Below, piece by piece: positions 35,165-44,661 of a DNA stretch of 64,000 bases. A program made the position numbers and the translations under genes. The notes beneath the pieces are model-generated. The model saw only the letters and a program-made list of their open reading frames with translations, was not told the DNA's origin and did no database searches. Position 1 is the stretch's first letter; every line of letters begins with the position of its first letter. Source of the stretch: Variovorax sp. 54 (GTDB taxonomy: Bacteria; Pseudomonadota; Gammaproteobacteria; Burkholderiales; Burkholderiaceae_C); assembly GCF_002754375.1 (NCBI RefSeq), contig NZ_PEFF01000001.1, forward strand, positions 4,543,501 through 4,607,500. The letters run 5' to 3'.

Positions 35165-36185
35165 ACCAGAGCAGCGACAGCCCCGCCGACAGCAGCGTGA
35201 GCACCGCAGCGCCCAGCGCGAACAGGGCCGAGATCTCGGTTTCTTTCTTCTCCACGGTGAGCTTGGAGCTCAGCGTTTCGTAGACCTTCTTCAGGTCGCT
35301 CGCGGTGCCGGCGTAGAAGTACTCGGCGCTGGTCTTGTTGGCGATGGCCTTGAGGGTTTCTTCGTCCAGCCGCACGCGCATCGACCAGCCTTCGAAGCCG
35401 ATGGTTTCGCCGTCGACCGTGCCCACGCCCACCGTGTAGATGCGCACGCCGCGGTCGGCCGCGGCCTTGGCGGCGTCGAGCGGGTCGACACCGGTGGTGC
35501 GCTGGCCGTCGGTCAGCATGATGATCGCGGCCGAGGTGAACGAGCCGGGTGCCACGGGCGTGAACTCTTTCAGCTGCTTCTCGTTCTGGTCGATCGGAAT
35601 GCCGCGCTGTCGGCTCGGTGCGCTGAACTGCGAGATGTCGATGCCCGCGTCGGGGAACAGCGTGGCCAGCGACACCACGATGGCGTTGCCCGTCGCCGTG
35701 GCGCGCTGCAGCTGGAAGCTGTCGATGGCCGTCACGAGGTCGTCGTGGTTGGTGGTGGGCAACTGCGCCACCTGCGCGCTGCCCGCGAAGGCGACGATGC
35801 CCACCTTCACGTGGCGCGGCAGGTCCTTGATGAAGCTCTTGGCCGCCTCCTGCGCCGCCACCAGGCGGTTGGGCAGCACGTCGGCCGCGCGCATGCTGCC
35901 CGACACGTCCATCGCCAGGATGATGGTCTGCTGGTTCGACGGCAGCACCACCACCGCCATCGGCCGCGCCGCCGCCACGAGCATGGCGGCCATGGCCACC
36001 AGGAACAGCAGCGGCGGAATGTGGCGCCGCAGGCTCTGGCCCGGGCCCATGGCCTCGCGCACGATCGACAGGCTGGCGTAGCGCACCGCCATCTTCTTCT
36101 TGCGGCGGATCAGCCAGACATAGAGCAGCACCAGCAGCGGCAAGGCCGCCAGCAGCCAGAGGAATTGAGGCCAGAGGAATGTCAT
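35148..36185 (-). CDS. VWA domain membrane protein, BatA-like
   Basis: 345 residues. Two N-terminal transmembrane segments (about 5-27 and 57-78), a von Willebrand A domain with a complete MIDAS start (Asp93, Ser95, Ser97 in DVSGS), the TDGQRT segment around 227, and a C-terminal transmembrane helix (about 320-342) flank a periplasmic domain. Encoded with DUF58 and MoxR partners in overlapping frames; such triads are thought to act in metal-enzyme maturation or envelope stress, but the target is unknown. No BatB/BatD-like genes follow. Three-prime end overlaps the convergent paaR-like gene by 17 bp. Confidence 0.9.
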   Translation of the reverse strand: MTFLWPQFLWLLAALPLLVLLYVWLIRRKKKMAVRYASLSIVREAMGPGQSLRRHIPPLLFLVAMAAMLVAAARPMAVVVLPSNQQTIILAMDVSGSMRAADVLPNRLVAAQEAAKSFIKDLPRHVKVGIVAFAGSAQVAQLPTTNHDDLVTAIDSFQLQRATATGNAIVVSLATLFPDAGIDISQFSAPSRQRGIPIDQNEKQLKEFTPVAPGSFTSAAIIMLTDGQRTTGVDPLDAAKAAADRGVRIYTVGVGTVDGETIGFEGWSMRVRLDEETLKAIANKTSAEYFYAGTASDLKKVYETLSSKLTVEKKETEISALFALGAAVLTLLSAGLSLLWFNRIL

Positions 36186-37157
36186 GCCGCCACCACCGCC
36201 TTCCCGCCACCCGCTGCGACGCCACGAACCCGGCGCTTGCGCAGGTCCGCGAATCGCACGATGGCTTCGACCAGGTCGTCATTGGTCGAGAGTTCGAGGG
36301 CGTCGACGCCGGCCCGGGCCAGCGTGGTGCGCAGGGTGGTTTCGCGCTCGGCGGCCAGCCGCGCAAAGCGTTTGCGGAACCCCGCGTCATGGGTGTCGAC
36401 CCACAGCTGCTCGCCGGTCTCGGCGTCGCGCAGCGGCACCAGGCCGAGGTCGGGCAGCTCGAGTTCGAGCGGATCGAACAGGCGCACGGCAATCACTTCA
36501 TGCCGCTGCACCAATTGGCCCAGCGGGCGCTCCCAGCCGGGCTCGCTGAGAAAGTCGGACACCACGAACACGGTCGAGCGGCGCGGCATGAGCGAGGCGG
36601 CCGAGGTCAGCAGGTCGGCCAGGCGCGTCATGCCTTTCTGCGTGGGCGCGGCCTCGGCCTGGTTCGCGCGCTTTTCCATCGCGTGCAGCAGGTGCAGCAC
36701 GTGGCGGCGGCCGGTGCGCGGCGGAATCACGGCCTCGAGGTCGCGGCCGTAGACCAGCGCGCCGACCCGGTTGCCGTGTCGCGTGAGCAGCCGCGCAAGC
36801 ACGCCGACGAAGCCGGCCGAGATTTCGCGCTTGGCCTTCAGGCCCGAGCCGAAATCGACCGAGCGGCTCAGGTCGAGCACGAACCACGCGGACATCTCGC
36901 GGTCTTCGGTGAACACGCGCACGTGCGGCGTCTGCAGGCGGGCGGTGACGTTCCAGTCGATGTGGCGCACGTCGTCGTGGTGCTGGTACTCGCGCAGGTC
37001 GGCCAGGTCGAGGCCGGTGCCGCGCATCAGCGTGCGGTAGTCGCCCTGCAGCAGGCCGTCGAGGCGGCGGATCACGGTCCATTCGAGCCGGCGCAGCGCG
37101 CGTTCGGCCCCGCCGGCTTCGATCGCGAGCCGGTCGTCGTTCGCGGCCTCGGGGGCC

Positions 37158-37177
<20 letters not shown>
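36182..37177 (-). CDS. DUF58 domain protein
   Basis: 331 residues. The DUF58 core is visible as GTGLDLADLREYQHHDDVRHIDWNVTARLQTPHVRVFTEDREMSAWFVLDLSRSVDFGSG near 55-112, followed by a VWA-like fold. It lacks the N-terminal transmembrane helices that many DUF58 proteins carry, so it should be cytoplasmic. Its start lies within the last 20 bases of moxR, and its stop overlaps the VWA start by four bases. Confidence 0.9.
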
Positions 37178-38183
<1,006 letters not shown>

Positions 38184-38207
38184 GCGAAGGGCTTTCTTTC
38201 GAAAAAA

Positions 38208-39200
38208 TCAGAAAGGCGGCGAGCCGGCCGCAGAGGCGGCGTTCTCGATCGGCACCGCGAAGGCGATGCCGATGAAGGTGCGCTGCTGCGTCGGGTTGAG
38301 GATGGCGGTGACGATGCCGAGCACCTCGCCGTCCATGTTGATGAGCGGCCCGCCGGAGTTGCCGGGATTGGCGGCGGCGTCGAACTGGATCAGGTTACCC
38401 AGCTCCTGCTTGCCCTCGGGCGAGCGAAAGGAGCGCTTCAGGCCCGACACCACGCCGGCCGACACCGAGGGCCCGATGCCGAACGGAAAGCCCACGGCGG
38501 CCACCTGGTCGCCGGGGCGCAGGTCGGCGGTGGAGCGCATCACGGCGGGAATCAGGTCGTCGGGAATCTTCTGCGCCTGCAGCACCGCGAGGTCGTTCTC
38601 GGGCTGCACGCCGGTGATGACGGCGATGGCTTCCAGGCCGTCGGCGAAGGTGACCTTGATCTTCTCGGCGCCGGCAACCACGTGCAGGTTGGTGAGGATC
38701 ACGCCCTTGTCGACGATCACCACGCCCGTGCCCACGCCGCGTTCGACCTCGCCCGGCGTGCCGCCATCGGCGGGCGCCTCGGGCGGCTTGCCCTTGGCCA
38801 TGTTGCGGCCACGCTTCTGGGTCTTGGCCTCGGGCGTGGCCTTCTCGGGGCCGTAGCCGACCACGCGCACGACCGAGGGCCGCACGATGTCGGCGGCCCT
38901 GGCAGCGGGTGAGGGGAGGGTGTTGGTCTGCAGCGTGCGCAGCACGGCGGCGTCGATGTCTTTTTGCGTGAGCGCCTTGCCGGCGTGGCGCGGTGCCCAG
39001 TAGGCGCCGCCCGCGGCGAGGGCCATGAAGGCGACGGTGAGCAGTGCGAAGGCGCGGCGTCCGGGCTGCCAGCGTGCGCGAGGGGGTGGGGCTTGCACGG
39101 CCTCGGCCACAGCCGCGGCATCCGCCGGCGACCCGGCCGCCGGTTCTGCGGCCGGCGGCAGCGTGCGGGGCGAGCGGCTGTAGAAAGCGGGCCTGCGCAT
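38208..39200 (-). CDS. Membrane-anchored S1C trypsin-like serine protease (DegP/HtrA-like, no PDZ)
   Basis: 330 residues: a proline-rich cytoplasmic N-terminus, one transmembrane helix (about 49-70) and a periplasmic protease domain with the triad His in LTNLHVV, Asp in ENDLAVL and Ser in NPGNSGGPL. No PDZ domain follows. A low-complexity Lys/Gly/Pro insert (about 120-150) precedes the protease core. Probably handles misfolded or regulated envelope proteins. It heads the gene run leading into moxR. Confidence 0.88.
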   Translation of the reverse strand: MRRPAFYSRSPRTLPPAAEPAAGSPADAAAVAEAVQAPPPRARWQPGRRAFALLTVAFMALAAGGAYWAPRHAGKALTQKDIDAAVLRTLQTNTLPSPAARAADIVRPSVVRVVGYGPEKATPEAKTQKRGRNMAKGKPPEAPADGGTPGEVERGVGTGVVIVDKGVILTNLHVVAGAEKIKVTFADGLEAIAVITGVQPENDLAVLQAQKIPDDLIPAVMRSTADLRPGDQVAAVGFPFGIGPSVSAGVVSGLKRSFRSPEGKQELGNLIQFDAAANPGNSGGPLINMDGEVLGIVTAILNPTQQRTFIGIAFAVPIENAASAAGSPPF

Positions 39201-39289
39201 CGGAGCACCTCCGGCAAAAAGGGACGCGTGAAGGAGTTCACAGTAGCACGCTTTCCGCGCCTGTGCATCCCTTCGGGCATCATCGCGCG

Positions 39290-40150
39290 ATGGCTGCGTT
39301 TGTCGATACCCACTGTCACCTCGATGCGCCCGAATTCGGGGCGGAGATGCCTGTCATCCGCGCCCGCGCCGCCGCGCAGGGCGTGGTGCTGTGCGTCATT
39401 CCGGCGGTGGCGGCCTTCAACTTCGCCACCGTGCGCGAACTGGCGCACAAGCAGGGCGACGCCTACGCGCTGGGCATCCACCCGCTGTGCACGGGCGAGG
39501 CGAGCGACGCCGACCTGCAGACGCTCGACGCCGAACTGCACGCACGCCGCGACGACCCGCGCCTGGTGGCGGTCGGCGAGATCGGGCTCGACTACTTCGT
39601 CGAAGGCCTGGACGCCGACAAACAGGAACGCTTCTTTCACACTCAGTTGCAACTGGCGCGCAAGCACGGGCTGCCCGTGCTCATCCATGTGCGGCGCTCG
39701 GTCGACAAGGTGCTCAAGCACCTGCGCCAGACCGCGGGCGGGCGGCCGTGGCAGGGCATCGCGCATGCATTCAACGGCAGCGAGCAGCAGGCGCAGGCCT
39801 GCATCGAGATCGGGCTCAAACTGGGTTTCGGCGGCGCCGTGACCTTCGAGCGCGCGCTGCAACTGCGCCGCCTCGCGGCCACGCTGCCGATGGACGCGTT
39901 GGTGATGGAAACCGACGCGCCCGACATCCAGCCGCATTGGCTCTACCGCACGCAGGCACAGCGCGAGGCCGGGCAGCCGCAGGGCCGCAACGAGCCCGGC
40001 GAGCTGCCGCGCATTGCGGAAGTGGTGGCGCAATTGCGGGGCATCGACATCGCGTCGCTGGCTGAAAACACGACGCGCAATGCGGTGGCGGCCCTGCCGA
40101 AGCTCCAAAGTCTGCTGAACGTGTCGGAGGGGCGTCCGCCTGCCGCGTAG
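39290..40150 (+). CDS. TatD family metal-dependent hydrolase (deoxyribonuclease-like)
   Basis: 286 residues from ATG 39290 (MAAFVDTHCHLDAPEF). The metal ligands of the TatD family are apparent: DTHCHLD near the start, GEIGLDYF with the metal Glu, HIRR-type VLIHVRRSVDKVL, HAFNGS and METDAPD. TatD proteins are 3'-5' exonucleases acting on DNA. No neighbours suggest a special role. Confidence 0.92.
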   Translation: MAAFVDTHCHLDAPEFGAEMPVIRARAAAQGVVLCVIPAVAAFNFATVRELAHKQGDAYALGIHPLCTGEASDADLQTLDAELHARRDDPRLVAVGEIGLDYFVEGLDADKQERFFHTQLQLARKHGLPVLIHVRRSVDKVLKHLRQTAGGRPWQGIAHAFNGSEQQAQACIEIGLKLGFGGAVTFERALQLRRLAATLPMDALVMETDAPDIQPHWLYRTQAQREAGQPQGRNEPGELPRIAEVVAQLRGIDIASLAENTTRNAVAALPKLQSLLNVSEGRPPAA

Positions 40151-40280
40151 GTCAAGTTCCCGACTTGCGCCAGCGCAGGCCATCGGGCCGTTTTTGCTGT
40201 CATCCTTGAAGTTCGAAGTGACGTTGGTTGTCCAGTGGCACTGTCGTCACTCCGCACTTCACTCAAAAAAGGAGTCTTTC

Positions 40281-40778
40281 ATGACCACATCTTTTGTTCG
40301 CACCCTGCCCGTCGCGCTCGCTTTGGCGCTGGCCTCCATCGGCGTGTCGGCCGTCGCGCAGACCACCGCGGCACCCGCCACGGCCGAGCCCTCCACGGTC
40401 GAGAAGGTGAAGGAAGCCGGCAAGGATGCCGTCGATGCGACCGCACGCGGCACCGAGAAGGCCTGGGACGCCACCAAGAGCACGACCAAGAAGGCCGTGA
40501 ACGCGACCGAGAACGGCGCCGAGAAGGCCTGGGATGCCACCAAGAGCGGCACCAAGAAGGCGGCCAACGCCACCGAGCGCGGCACCAAGAAGGCCTGGAA
40601 GGCCACCAAGCACACGACCAAGAAGGCCACCACCGCCACCAAGAACGTGGCCGTGAAGACCGGTGACGCGGTCGAGAACGCCGGCCACAAGACGGCCGAC
40701 GGCATGCGCAGCGCCGGCAAGGCGATCGGCGAGAAGGTGCCGGGCACGGCCGAGAACGAAGCGGCCAAGAAGCCGTAA
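40281..40778 (+). CDS. Secreted Lys/Ala/Thr-rich protein of four 22-residue amphipathic repeats (LEA-like)
   Basis: 165 residues. A Sec signal (MTTSFVRTLPVALALALASIGVSAVAQ, cleavage about residue 26) is followed by four tandem 22-residue repeats at residues 53-74, 75-96, 97-118 and 119-140, with the pattern ATxxGTEKAWDATKSTTKKAxN; the fourth is diverged. Each unit is two 11-residue blocks, the spacing of amphipathic helices in LEA and apolipoprotein-like proteins. Very basic overall. AAAAAAGGAG lies eight bases before ATG 40281, and a strong terminator follows, so the gene is monocistronic. Possible envelope or desiccation-stress protein; function not established. Confidence 0.82.
   Translation: MTTSFVRTLPVALALALASIGVSAVAQTTAAPATAEPSTVEKVKEAGKDAVDATARGTEKAWDATKSTTKKAVNATENGAEKAWDATKSGTKKAANATERGTKKAWKATKHTTKKATTATKNVAVKTGDAVENAGHKTADGMRSAGKAIGEKVPGTAENEAAKKP
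40437..40700 (+). repeat. Four tandem 66-bp coding repeats
   Basis: The repeated block of the secreted protein: four units of 66 bp, the first three highly similar in nucleotide and protein sequence (GAGAAGGCCTGGGA and ACCAAGAAGGC recur), the fourth drifted. Such repeats can change copy number by slippage without breaking the frame. Confidence 0.8.
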
Positions 40779-40815
40779 CTTCCCTCCCTCGGGGCTTCGG
40801 TCCCGTCCTCGAAAG

Positions 40816-40837
40816 AACCCGCTTCGGCGGGTTTTTT
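40816..40837 (+). terminator. Rho-independent terminator
   Basis: AACCCGC-TTCG-GCGGGTT stem-loop (7 bp, tetraloop) followed by six T. It lies 38 bp after the stop of the 22-residue-repeat protein and 46 bp before the next gene. Confidence 0.92.
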
Positions 40838-40882
40838 CATGGGCGTTCGTGCACACCGTGTGGCAATGCCAAGATACCGCCC

Positions 40883-41428
40883 ATGACACCGACCGCCGTC
40901 CCGTCCCCGACTGTTGCCGCCGCCACCGTCGGCACGGTGCTGACCGGCCTCGCGCCCCTCGTCTCTTCGAACACACGTGTGCTCATTCTCGGCAGCTTCC
41001 CGGGCGTCAAGTCGCTCGTGCAGCAGCAGTACTATGCGCATCCCCAAAATCAGTTCTGGAAGATCTTGCACGCCCTCTGGCCCGACCCCCCGCTTCCGAC
41101 GGGCGCAGACAGCTACCGCGCGCGCTGCGACTGGCTGCTCGATCGCGGCCTCGGCGTGTGGGACGTGTACGGCGCCTGCGAGCGCGAGGGCAGCCTCGAC
41201 ACAGCCATCCGCTCACCGGTCGTGAACGACATCGCCGGCCTGCAGTTGCCGAAGCTCGCAGCCATCGCCCACAACGGCGGCGAGAGCTTCAAGCACGCAC
41301 GCCACACGCGCGCCCTCGGCGTGCCGGTCTATTCATTGCCATCCACCAGCCCCGCCAACGCGTCATGGTCCTTCGAGCGCAAGCTCGCGGCCTGGCGCGA
41401 GGTCTTCGTTGCCCACCACCTTCTCTGA
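40883..41428 (+). CDS. DNA-deoxyinosine (hypoxanthine-DNA) glycosylase, UDG superfamily
   Basis: 181 residues. UDG-superfamily motif 1 is VLILGSFPGVKSLVQQQYYAHPQNQFWKIL and motif 2 is LPSTSPANASWSFERKLAAWREV, the pattern of family 6 (HDG) enzymes that excise hypoxanthine from deaminated DNA. The first 25 residues are a low-complexity leader. Its TGA shares one base with the next ATG (TGATG), so it is coupled to the spermidine synthase-like gene. Confidence 0.88.
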   Translation: MTPTAVPSPTVAAATVGTVLTGLAPLVSSNTRVLILGSFPGVKSLVQQQYYAHPQNQFWKILHALWPDPPLPTGADSYRARCDWLLDRGLGVWDVYGACEREGSLDTAIRSPVVNDIAGLQLPKLAAIAHNGGESFKHARHTRALGVPVYSLPSTSPANASWSFERKLAAWREVFVAHHLL

Positions 41429-42207
41429 TGGCTTCCACCGCACACAAGAAAACCCTCGTTCTCCCTGAAGTCAACTTTTCCGACTGGGGCGACATCCGCT
41501 ACCTGCACCTGGGCACCGAATGGGTCCAGGGCTCGATGAAGCTCGACGCACCCTTCGAGATCGAGCTCGAGTACGTGCAGCGCATGATGGCCTGGCTGCT
41601 GTTCGTCGACAGCAAGGGCGTGGGCAACCGCCACGCGATGCAGCTCGGCCTGGGCGCGGCCACGCTCACCAAGTTCAGCCGCAAGACGCTGCGCATGCGC
41701 ACCACCGCGGTCGAGCTGAACCCGCAGGTGGTGGCGGCCTGCCGCGGCTGGTTCAAGCTGCCGGCCGACGACCTGAAGCTGCGCGTGGTGATCGCCGATG
41801 CGGCCGAGGAAATCCGCAAGCCCGAATGGCAAGGCACGGTCGACGCGCTGCAGGTCGACCTGTACGACCACGAGGCCGCCGCGCCGGTGCTCGACAGCGA
41901 AGACTTCTATGCCGACTGCCGCGCGCTGCTCACCGAAGACGGCTGCATGACGGTCAACTTGTTCGGCCGCTCGTCGAGCTACGAGCGCAGCCTCGAGAAA
42001 ATCGCCGCCGCCTTCGGTGCCGATGCGGTGTGGGCCTTCAAGCCGACGCGCGAAGGCAACACGGTGGTGCTGGCCCAGCGCACACCGTCGCGCCCGAAGC
42101 GCGAGGTGCTTGCCGAGCGCGCCCAAACCATCCAGACTCGCTGGGGCCTGCCTGCGCCGAAATGGCTGCGGGTGTTCAAGCCGATGACGCTTTCCCTCAC
42201 CACCTGA
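41428..42207 (+). CDS. Spermidine synthase-like SAM-dependent protein
   Basis: 259 residues. Rossmann-type SAM/dcSAM-binding core with HAMQLGLGAATLTKFSRKTLRMRTTAVELNPQVVAACRGWF and DALQVDLYDHEAAAPVLDSEDFY. It lacks the N-terminal beta-sheet tetramerisation domain of classical SpeE and has LGLGAAT where SpeE usually has GGGDG, so aminopropyltransferase activity is uncertain. Coupled by TGATG to the glycosylase gene upstream and 18 bp from the GspE-like gene. Confidence 0.82.
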   Translation: MASTAHKKTLVLPEVNFSDWGDIRYLHLGTEWVQGSMKLDAPFEIELEYVQRMMAWLLFVDSKGVGNRHAMQLGLGAATLTKFSRKTLRMRTTAVELNPQVVAACRGWFKLPADDLKLRVVIADAAEEIRKPEWQGTVDALQVDLYDHEAAAPVLDSEDFYADCRALLTEDGCMTVNLFGRSSSYERSLEKIAAAFGADAVWAFKPTREGNTVVLAQRTPSRPKREVLAERAQTIQTRWGLPAPKWLRVFKPMTLSLTT

Positions 42208-42225
42208 TCACCTGACCTCTGGTTC

Positions 42226-44016
42226 ATGAGCGCTGTACCCGCCGCCGCTTCCGCCCCCGCCGCCCGCCACGAAGGTCCGCTCGACCTGCGTCGCCTGATC
42301 GAATGGCTCGCCACCGATGGCGTGATCTCGCCGATGGAGGCCAAGCGCACCATCGCGCGCTGCGCCCAGGCCGAGAGCCGGCAGGCACCGCTGGTGCGCC
42401 TGGCCAATGTCGCCATGACGCGCGAGGCCGACGGCAAGCCGCTCGACCTCGAAGCGCTCACGCAGTGGCTCGCCGGCCGTGCCGGCCTGACCTACCTGCG
42501 CATCGATCCGCTCAAGGTCGACGTGGGCAAGGTGGCCGACACCATGAGCGCCGGGTATGCCGAGCGCCACAAGGTGCTGCCCGTGCAAGTTTTGCCGAAC
42601 GAGGTGGTGGTGGCCACGGCCGAACCGTTTCTCACCGACTGGATCGCCGAGGTCGAGCGCCAGTCGAAGCGCACGGTGCGCCGCGTGGTGGCCAACCCGT
42701 CGGACATCCAGCGCTACACGGCTGAATTTTTCGCGCTCGCCAAGTCGGTGCGCGCCGCGCAGAAGGCCGGCGGCAACACCGGCGGCGCGAGCTTCGAGCA
42801 GCTGGTCGAGCTGGGCAAGAGCACCAAGCAGCTCGACGCCAACGACCAGAGCGTGGTGCAGGTGGTCGACTGGCTGTGGCAGTACGCCTTCGACCAGCGC
42901 GCCAGCGACATCCACCTGGAGCCGCGCCGCGAGCAGGGCGTGATCCGTTTCCGCATCGACGGCATCCTGCACCCCGCCTACCAGATGCCCATGGGCGTGA
43001 TGAACGCGATGGTCGCGCGCATCAAGCTGCTGGGCCGCATGGACGTGGTCGAAAAGCGCCGTCCGCTCGACGGCCGCATCAAGACCCGCAACATGCGCGG
43101 CGACGAAGTCGAGATGCGTCTGTCCACCTTGCCGACCGCCTTCGGCGAGAAGATGGTCATGCGGATCTTCGACCCCGACACCGCGGTGAAAGACCTCGAC
43201 GCGCTGGGCTTCGCGCAGCACGACGCGCAGCGCTGGGAACAGCTTGTCACGCGGCCGAACGGCATCATCCTGGTGACCGGGCCCACGGGTTCGGGCAAGA
43301 CCACCACGCTGTATTCCACGCTCAAGCGCGTGGCGACCGAAGAGGTCAACGTGAGCACGGTCGAAGACCCGATCGAAATGATCGAGCCCTCGTTCAACCA
43401 GACGCAGGTGCAGCCGCAGCTCGACTTCGGTTTCACCGAAGGCCTGCGTGCGCTGATGCGGCAGGACCCGGACATCATCATGGTCGGCGAAATTCGCGAC
43501 CTTGCCACCGCCGAGATGGCGGTGCAGGCCGCGCTCACCGGCCACCTCGTGTTCAGCACGCTGCACACCAACGACGCGCCGAGCGCCATCACGCGGATGA
43601 TGGAACTGGGCGTGCCCTCGTACCTCATCACCGCCGTGATGCTGGGCGTGCTCGCGCAGCGGCTGGTGCGCACGCTGTGCCCGCATTGCAAGCAGCCCGA
43701 CGACACGGTCACGCGCGAAAGCCTCGAGGCCATCGTCAAGCCGTGGCAGATCACCGGCCCCGTGCGAGCCTACAAGCCGGTGGGCTGCGTCGATTGCCGC
43801 ATGACGGGCTACATGGGCCGCATGGGCCTGTACGAACTGCTGAGCGTGACCGAGCCTTTCAAGGACCAGGTCACGAAGGAGCCCAACCTCACCGGGCTGC
43901 GGCGCCAGGCCGTGATCGACGGCATGCGGCCGCTGCGATTGGCCGGCGCACTGCGCGTGGCCGAAGGCGTGACGACCATCGAGGAAGTGCTCAGCGCGAC
44001 CCCTCCACTCGAGTAG
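42226..44016 (+). CDS. GspE/PulE/PilB-type secretion ATPase, orphan
   Basis: 596 residues. An N-terminal T2SSE-N-like region (about 20-170) precedes the AAA-like ATPase: Walker A GPTGSGKTT at 352-360, the Asp box, DIIMVGEIRD (Walker B), the His box TGHLVFSTLHTNDA, and the tetracysteine zinc site Cys485, Cys488, Cys521, Cys524. All catalytic elements look intact. Such ATPases drive type II secretion or type IV pili, yet no pilin, gspC-N or pilMNOPQ gene is in the window, so it either works in trans with a distant machine or has another role. Confidence 0.9.
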   Translation: MSAVPAAASAPAARHEGPLDLRRLIEWLATDGVISPMEAKRTIARCAQAESRQAPLVRLANVAMTREADGKPLDLEALTQWLAGRAGLTYLRIDPLKVDVGKVADTMSAGYAERHKVLPVQVLPNEVVVATAEPFLTDWIAEVERQSKRTVRRVVANPSDIQRYTAEFFALAKSVRAAQKAGGNTGGASFEQLVELGKSTKQLDANDQSVVQVVDWLWQYAFDQRASDIHLEPRREQGVIRFRIDGILHPAYQMPMGVMNAMVARIKLLGRMDVVEKRRPLDGRIKTRNMRGDEVEMRLSTLPTAFGEKMVMRIFDPDTAVKDLDALGFAQHDAQRWEQLVTRPNGIILVTGPTGSGKTTTLYSTLKRVATEEVNVSTVEDPIEMIEPSFNQTQVQPQLDFGFTEGLRALMRQDPDIIMVGEIRDLATAEMAVQAALTGHLVFSTLHTNDAPSAITRMMELGVPSYLITAVMLGVLAQRLVRTLCPHCKQPDDTVTRESLEAIVKPWQITGPVRAYKPVGCVDCRMTGYMGRMGLYELLSVTEPFKDQVTKEPNLTGLRRQAVIDGMRPLRLAGALRVAEGVTTIEEVLSATPPLE

Positions 44017-44150
44017 AAACAGGTGCCTCGGTCCGACGAGGCATGAGTCATTTCGGGTTATCCCTACCCCCTCGGTTAGTGGAATCCACATCAGCCTGAC
44101 CGGAGGCTGACTCGACAATCCCGCATCGAAATTGTTCGAGGAGACTGTTC

Positions 44151-44639
44151 GTGAAAATCAAAAGTCAGAAAGACTTTTTCTCGGGACTGATGTTCACCGT
44201 CGTGGGCGTGGCGTTCGCATGGGGCGCCACCACCTACAGCGTGGGCAGCGGCGCCCGCATGGGTCCGGGTTACTTCCCGTTGATGCTCGGCATCCTGATG
44301 GCCCTCATCGGTCTGGGCATCATGTTCAGCGGGCTCACCGTTGAAACGACCGACGGCGAAAAGATCGGCAAGTGGGCCTGGAAGCAAGTGGTGTTCATCC
44401 TGGGCGCCAACCTGGCCTTCGGCGTGCTGCTCGGCGGCCTGCCGAGCATCGGCGTGCCGGCCATGGGCATGATCATCGCGATCTACGCGCTCGTGATCAT
44501 CTCGAGCCTCGCCGGCCACGAGTTCAAGCTGCCTACCGTGCTGGTCCTGGCCACCATCCTGGCCATCGGCAGCTACGTCGCATTCATCTGGGCGCTCAAG
44601 CTGCAGATCCAGGTCTGGCCGACCTTCATCACCGGTTGA
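44151..44639 (+). CDS. tctB: Tripartite tricarboxylate transporter small membrane subunit TctB
   Basis: 162 residues with four transmembrane helices in the TctB pattern (SGLMFTVVGVAFAWGATTYSVGSGARMGPGYFP opening). Start is GTG 44151, with GAGGAG nine bases upstream; no closer ATG fits the conserved N-terminus. It partners TctA, encoded 22 bp downstream. The 134-bp gap before it holds two small hairpins (about 44030-44045 and 44093-44110) without T-runs. Confidence 0.92.
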   Translation: MKIKSQKDFFSGLMFTVVGVAFAWGATTYSVGSGARMGPGYFPLMLGILMALIGLGIMFSGLTVETTDGEKIGKWAWKQVVFILGANLAFGVLLGGLPSIGVPAMGMIIAIYALVIISSLAGHEFKLPTVLVLATILAIGSYVAFIWALKLQIQVWPTFITG

Positions 44640-44661
44640 GACGAAGAAAGCTGCTCACACC

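Noticed and set aside
44030..44110. Terminators after the GspE-like gene
   Set aside because: Two short hairpins (CCTCG/CGAGG and CAGCCT/AGGCTG) are visible but neither is followed by a T-run on the plus strand.
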